Shown piece by piece: positions 60,466 to 64,000 of a stretch of DNA of 64,000 nt. Made by a program: the position numbers and the translations under genes. Every line of letters begins with the position of its first letter. The first letter of the stretch is position 1. The stretch is from Candidatus Coprenecus stercorigallinarum (GTDB taxonomy: Bacteria; Bacteroidota; Bacteroidia; Bacteroidales; UBA932), in the NCBI GenBank assembly GCA_018711305.1, contig DVIL01000086.1:1-64000 (forward strand), read 5' to 3'. Below the pieces are notes generated by a model, which was not told the DNA's origin, did no database searches, and saw only the letters and a program-made list of their open reading frames with translations.

Positions 60466-62829
60466 TTATTCATTTGCTATGGAGTCAACAGGGTTGCGCA
60501 GTGCGGCGCGGCGGCTCTGCAGGGTGACTGTCACTATGGTGATCAGGCCGATGATGAGCAGGGCGGCGATGAATATCCATACCGGCACGGGGCTCTGGTA
60601 GGGGAAGGTGGCTACCCAGGAGCGGATGATGACTATGGCGACGGGTACGGCCACTACGAAGCATACGAGGGTGATGATGAGGTAGTAGCGGTTGAGCATT
60701 GCGAGGATCTCGCCTACCGATGCACCGTGTACCCTGCGTACGGCTATCTCCTTGCGGCGGAACTGGGTCTCGAAGTAGACGAGGCCGAGGATGCCGATGA
60801 CGGATATCAGCAGGGAAATCAATGCTGCGGTGGTGATCAGGCGGTTGAGGTTGTCCTCTTTCTCGTAGAGCCTTCCGATGCCCTCATCCATGAAGTACAG
60901 GCCCATGGAGGAGGTGTCGAAGGTCGGGTCCAGCTCGGCGCATTTCTCCCGGATGAACTTGAAGGTCTCCTGGACGTTGCCGGGCAGGACTTTGGCGTAG
61001 CCGACGGTCAGGGGCCACCAGGGTTCGGAGCCGAAGTTGTAGAGGACGATGGGAGCCACACTGTACTGCAGGGGCTGGAAGTTGAAGTCCTTGACGATGC
61101 CGACTATCTCGGCAGGCATGTCGTCTCCCTGGTGTCCGGTGAATTTCAGGCCGATACGGAGGAAGGGGTATTTGGCCATGAAGGCCTGGTTGACAATGAA
61201 GGTGCCGTTGGGGTTCAGGTTGTCCGACTCGGAGAAGTCGCGGCCTTCTGCTATTTCCATCCCGAAGAACGAGATGAAGTTGGGGTCTACGGGGAGGCAG
61301 TCCATCTGCACTCTCTGACCTTGATACGTGCGTCCCCAGCCCATCTTGCCCTGGGATACTACCTGGTTGCCGGCAAATGTGACATCGGTGATGTTGGGAT
61401 TCTCCAGGAGCATCTGCCTAAGGGTCTCGCGGCTGCTGCCGATCTTGCTGCTTACGAAGAACTCCACGGTCTGCTCCCGGTCGAAGCCCATGTCGTAGTT
61501 CTTCATGTACTTGATCTGCACTGTGATGAACAGCGAGCAGAGTATCAGGATGAAGGATATGACGTACTGGAAGCCCACGAGGACCGAGCGCATCTTGCGG
61601 CCCTTGGCCGAGAGGGAGAAGGAACCCTTGAGGACCATGGCCGGATTGAAGGATGTGCTGTAGCGGGCCGGGAAGATACCGGCGATGAATGCGGTGACTA
61701 CAGCCACGCCTAAGCCTATAAGGATAATCGGGAGGTTGTCCGCAACCCGGAGCGAGCCGGATATGTTGGAGGCGATGGAGGAGGTGGCAGCAAGGGACAT
61801 CATGCCCACGCTCAGGGCAAAGGCCAGCAGCACCAGCCCGAGGGCCCGCCAGAGCTGTGCCCATATCTGCTGTCCGCGGGTCGAGCCGATGACTCTGCGG
61901 GTGTTGATGCTCTTGATACTGAAGGGCACGGAGGCCATGGCGAAGTTGACGAAGTTGATAATCGCTATCAGCAGCACCAGTATCGAGACGGTGAGCAGGG
62001 TCATGGTGGTGGAGCGGTTGCCCTTGGCCATGTTGTCTCCTTCCATGTCGCGGGCGTAGTAGGCGTCATGCAGGTGGCTTAGACGGAAGTCAACCTGATC
62101 CTTAAATTCTGAATCCTCACCGAACATCACGGCCCCGAGCGAGTCCAGCAGCGGCTCTACGCCCTCGAATGTCCTCATCTTCATGTAGCAGGGGTAGTTC
62201 CATTCCGAATAGTCGGTCATGGAGTAATCACCTAAATTGAGCAGCAGGTCGTTGTCCATGCTGGAGTTGTCCGGGAAGTCCTTGTAGACTGCTACGATGC
62301 GCCAGGAACTACCGTCTCCGCTCTTGGTGTCGAACTGGATGTCCTTGCCCACGGGAGACTGGCTGCCGAAGACCTTGGCCGCCGCTTTCTGGGAGATGAC
62401 CGCTGTGCCGGGAGCCCGGTAACCGGAGGTGTCGCCCTCTATGAATTCGAACGGAAATACCCGAAGCAGGTCGAAGTCGGTCTGGGTGTACCGCAGCATG
62501 ATGCCCGGTGTCTCGGTATTGGCCTCCTTGAACGGACTGCGGTTGCCGTTCTTGTAGTACCAGTAGCAGGATACGGCCTCCGCCTGGGGGAAGAATGTCT
62601 TCAGATTTTCTATGAAAGGTCTGGACAGCTGCACTCCGTAAACGCCCGGCGAAGTAGGGTCGGAGTATTCCAGCCTTACTATCTTGTCCGTGTCCGGATA
62701 GTTCAGGTCGTACCTGGTGTCATACACCACCTGTACCGTCAGTATCAGGAAGACCGAGAATGCCAGGGTCAGTCCTATGATGTTGAGGACGGTGGAGAAG
62801 GTTTTGTGTCTGTTGAATTTGAGTCTCAT
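60466..62829 (-). CDS. FtsX-like ABC transporter permease, full length
   Basis: This is a 787-residue permease with an N-terminal transmembrane segment (about 14-36), a MacB-type periplasmic domain (about 40-270), three transmembrane segments (about 285-400), a second TM-periplasmic unit (about 425-660) and three final segments (about 665-775). The motif EIAVRRVHGASVGEILAMLN is the cytoplasmic coupling helix of FtsX-type permeases. It works with the MacB-like ATPase downstream and is related to the second permease upstream. Confidence 0.9.
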   Translation of the reverse strand: MRLKFNRHKTFSTVLNIIGLTLAFSVFLILTVQVVYDTRYDLNYPDTDKIVRLEYSDPTSPGVYGVQLSRPFIENLKTFFPQAEAVSCYWYYKNGNRSPFKEANTETPGIMLRYTQTDFDLLRVFPFEFIEGDTSGYRAPGTAVISQKAAAKVFGSQSPVGKDIQFDTKSGDGSSWRIVAVYKDFPDNSSMDNDLLLNLGDYSMTDYSEWNYPCYMKMRTFEGVEPLLDSLGAVMFGEDSEFKDQVDFRLSHLHDAYYARDMEGDNMAKGNRSTTMTLLTVSILVLLIAIINFVNFAMASVPFSIKSINTRRVIGSTRGQQIWAQLWRALGLVLLAFALSVGMMSLAATSSIASNISGSLRVADNLPIILIGLGVAVVTAFIAGIFPARYSTSFNPAMVLKGSFSLSAKGRKMRSVLVGFQYVISFILILCSLFITVQIKYMKNYDMGFDREQTVEFFVSSKIGSSRETLRQMLLENPNITDVTFAGNQVVSQGKMGWGRTYQGQRVQMDCLPVDPNFISFFGMEIAEGRDFSESDNLNPNGTFIVNQAFMAKYPFLRIGLKFTGHQGDDMPAEIVGIVKDFNFQPLQYSVAPIVLYNFGSEPWWPLTVGYAKVLPGNVQETFKFIREKCAELDPTFDTSSMGLYFMDEGIGRLYEKEDNLNRLITTAALISLLISVIGILGLVYFETQFRRKEIAVRRVHGASVGEILAMLNRYYLIITLVCFVVAVPVAIVIIRSWVATFPYQSPVPVWIFIAALLIIGLITIVTVTLQSRRAALRNPVDSIANE

Positions 62830-62865
62830 ATTTTAAATGTGCAATTTAAATTCCGAAAATCAATG

Positions 62866-64000
62866 TCATTCGGCCCGCAGGGAGTCAGCCGGGTTGCTCC
62901 TGGCTATATCGTAGCAGCGGGCGATGACTACGGCGGCAAGTACTGCCAGCAGTGCTATGGCTACGGCTATGAACAGCCATACAGGAGCCGTCGCCTTCAC
63001 TTCGAATGACTGCAGCAACAGGTCAAATACGAAGTATGATCCCACGCATCCCACTATCACTGCTATGACTGCCAGCCGTCCGATATCGCGGATAAAGATA
63101 CCTATAATCTGTCCTGATTGTGCTCCGTTGATCTTGCGCAGGGCCACTTCCTTGCGTCTGCGTCCGGTCTCGTCAGCGGTATATCCTATCAGACCGAACA
63201 GGGCTATCAGCACCGTCACCACACCTGCCGCGAGAATAGATTCGCGTATGGTCCTGGCGGGCTGGTAGGCATCGTAGATGGCCGATGTGTATGTCATGAG
63301 CTCGTAACGGTCAGGTTCCACGTTGTCCAGCGCGCTCTGTATGCCGGACAGTACCTCCGGAGTCATGGAGGAGACCTTGATTATCAGATATTCGCAAGGA
63401 TTCTCAGTGTAGAACAGAATGTTGGGCCGGGTGTCCTCGTATACTACCGTACCGACGCGGACATCCTCGAACACGCCTACAATGGTGAATACATCATCGC
63501 TGCTCTCACTGTGCTCCGACATCAGTATCTGCTTGCCGATGACTCCGTCAGTCCATCCGCGCAGTTCGCTGAGACGCTTGGCAAAGTTCTCGTCTACCAT
63601 TACTTCCTTGGGTGTGGAGAAGTTGCGGCCCTCGATGATGTCGATGCCGAAGAGCTTGCTCCAGTTGGCGTTGGCCGAGTAGAGGTCGCCGACATTGAAA
63701 AGCTCCTCGCTCTCTCCGGGCATGTACACATTGTTCCCGCTGCAGCCGAACAGCATGGTCTCGTCCGCCGTGCCGGCAATCTCGACTCCGGGAACGCTGC
63801 TTACGCTCTGCAGCAGGGCATTGCGGGTAGAATACGGGACACCTGACATGGGGCAGCCTACCAGTCGGTCATAATCAAATCCGGGATCGTCATTGACCCA
63901 CCGGTTGTACTGCATGGCGATCAGGCTGAGCAGGGATATGAGCAATGATGCGAGTACTATCTGGAGGAAAAGCAGGGTACGCTTCCATATCTTCTTGTTG
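62866..64000 (-). CDS. FtsX-like ABC transporter permease, 5' part beyond the window
   Basis: This is a second permease of the MacB type. About 378 codons are visible and the frame stays open to the last base, so the start lies outside. The visible part begins with a transmembrane segment (IVLASLLISLLSLIAMQYNR), then a periplasmic domain and three C-terminal segments. The coupling motif is EVALRKINGAQSGQIIGIFI. The stop lies 36 bases before the next permease. An apparent TTG start at 63945 is only an internal codon. Confidence 0.88.
   Translation of the reverse strand, partial: NKKIWKRTLLFLQIVLASLLISLLSLIAMQYNRWVNDDPGFDYDRLVGCPMSGVPYSTRNALLQSVSSVPGVEIAGTADETMLFGCSGNNVYMPGESEELFNVGDLYSANANWSKLFGIDIIEGRNFSTPKEVMVDENFAKRLSELRGWTDGVIGKQILMSEHSESSDDVFTIVGVFEDVRVGTVVYEDTRPNILFYTENPCEYLIIKVSSMTPEVLSGIQSALDNVEPDRYELMTYTSAIYDAYQPARTIRESILAAGVVTVLIALFGLIGYTADETGRRRKEVALRKINGAQSGQIIGIFIRDIGRLAVIAVIVGCVGSYFVFDLLLQSFEVKATAPVWLFIAVAIALLAVLAAVVIARCYDIARSNPADSLRAE

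Overview
The window looks like chromosomal DNA from a Bacteroidales bacterium, probably gut-associated (about 50-55% GC in coding parts). The evidence is: many promoters of the Bacteroidetes form TTTG-N19-21-TAnnTTTG; a FeoA-FeoB fusion; a transketolase split into two subunits; a Bacteroides-type EF-G2; a TonB-dependent receptor with a carboxypeptidase-like N-terminal domain; a Ser-type sulfatase; beta-propeller lipoproteins; and a BlaI/BlaR1-TonB pair. No tRNA, rRNA or CRISPR was seen. Several start codons were moved downstream because the longest-ORF start lies inside a promoter.

Layout. 1-5.8 kb: a 177-bp palindromic repeat, a phosphate transporter with a PhoU-like tail, a PhoB/PhoR-like two-component pair, RNase HII, an XRE regulator and a 62-aa protein. 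5.8-12.1 kb: EF-G2, then a minus-strand cluster of split transketolase, ECF sigma factor, membrane protein, Spy-like periplasmic protein and LolD-like ATPase. 12.1-17.1 kb: lepA, ppk and ppx. 17.1-26.3 kb: an OmpA/TPR lipoprotein; a sigma-54 activator with lptE, a TPR protein and secG; two PspC proteins around a PadR regulator; a hemerythrin/LuxR/outer-membrane protein operon; and a small RNA candidate. 26.5-36.8 kb: a second 177-bp repeat, feoAB, a TonB receptor with an internally duplicated lipoprotein, and a GH20 hexosaminidase. 37.0-38.6 kb: a REP-associated tyrosine transposase (RAYT) between two more 177-bp repeats. 38.8-42.1 kb: a metal cluster (P1B ATPase, Fur-family regulator, DUF2284). 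42.2-52.8 kb: accessory genes, with a branched 91-bp hairpin at 43.6 kb. 53.0-57.0 kb: a seven-gene piece of the S10 ribosomal operon (rplC to rpsC) with its own promoter and terminator. 57.1-59.5 kb: PfkB-type sugar kinase flanked by two clusters of 69-bp palindromes. 59.7-64 kb: MacB-like ABC exporter genes, the last running off the window.

How the parts relate. Phosphate handling recurs (PiT-PhoU, PhoBR-like, ppk-ppx). Metal handling is grouped in feoAB and in DUF2284-Fur-ATPase, where two 7-1-7 palindromes sit at the ATPase promoter.

The strongest candidates for undescribed biology are two families of non-coding palindromes. The first is four elements, each exactly 177 bp, with matching termini and a central hairpin; two of them bracket a RAYT gene. 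The second is seven units, each exactly 69 bp, with GTCTGT/ACAGAC-type ends; six of them form three pairs separated by exactly 18 bp. The second family lies next to the point where the S10 operon is interrupted.
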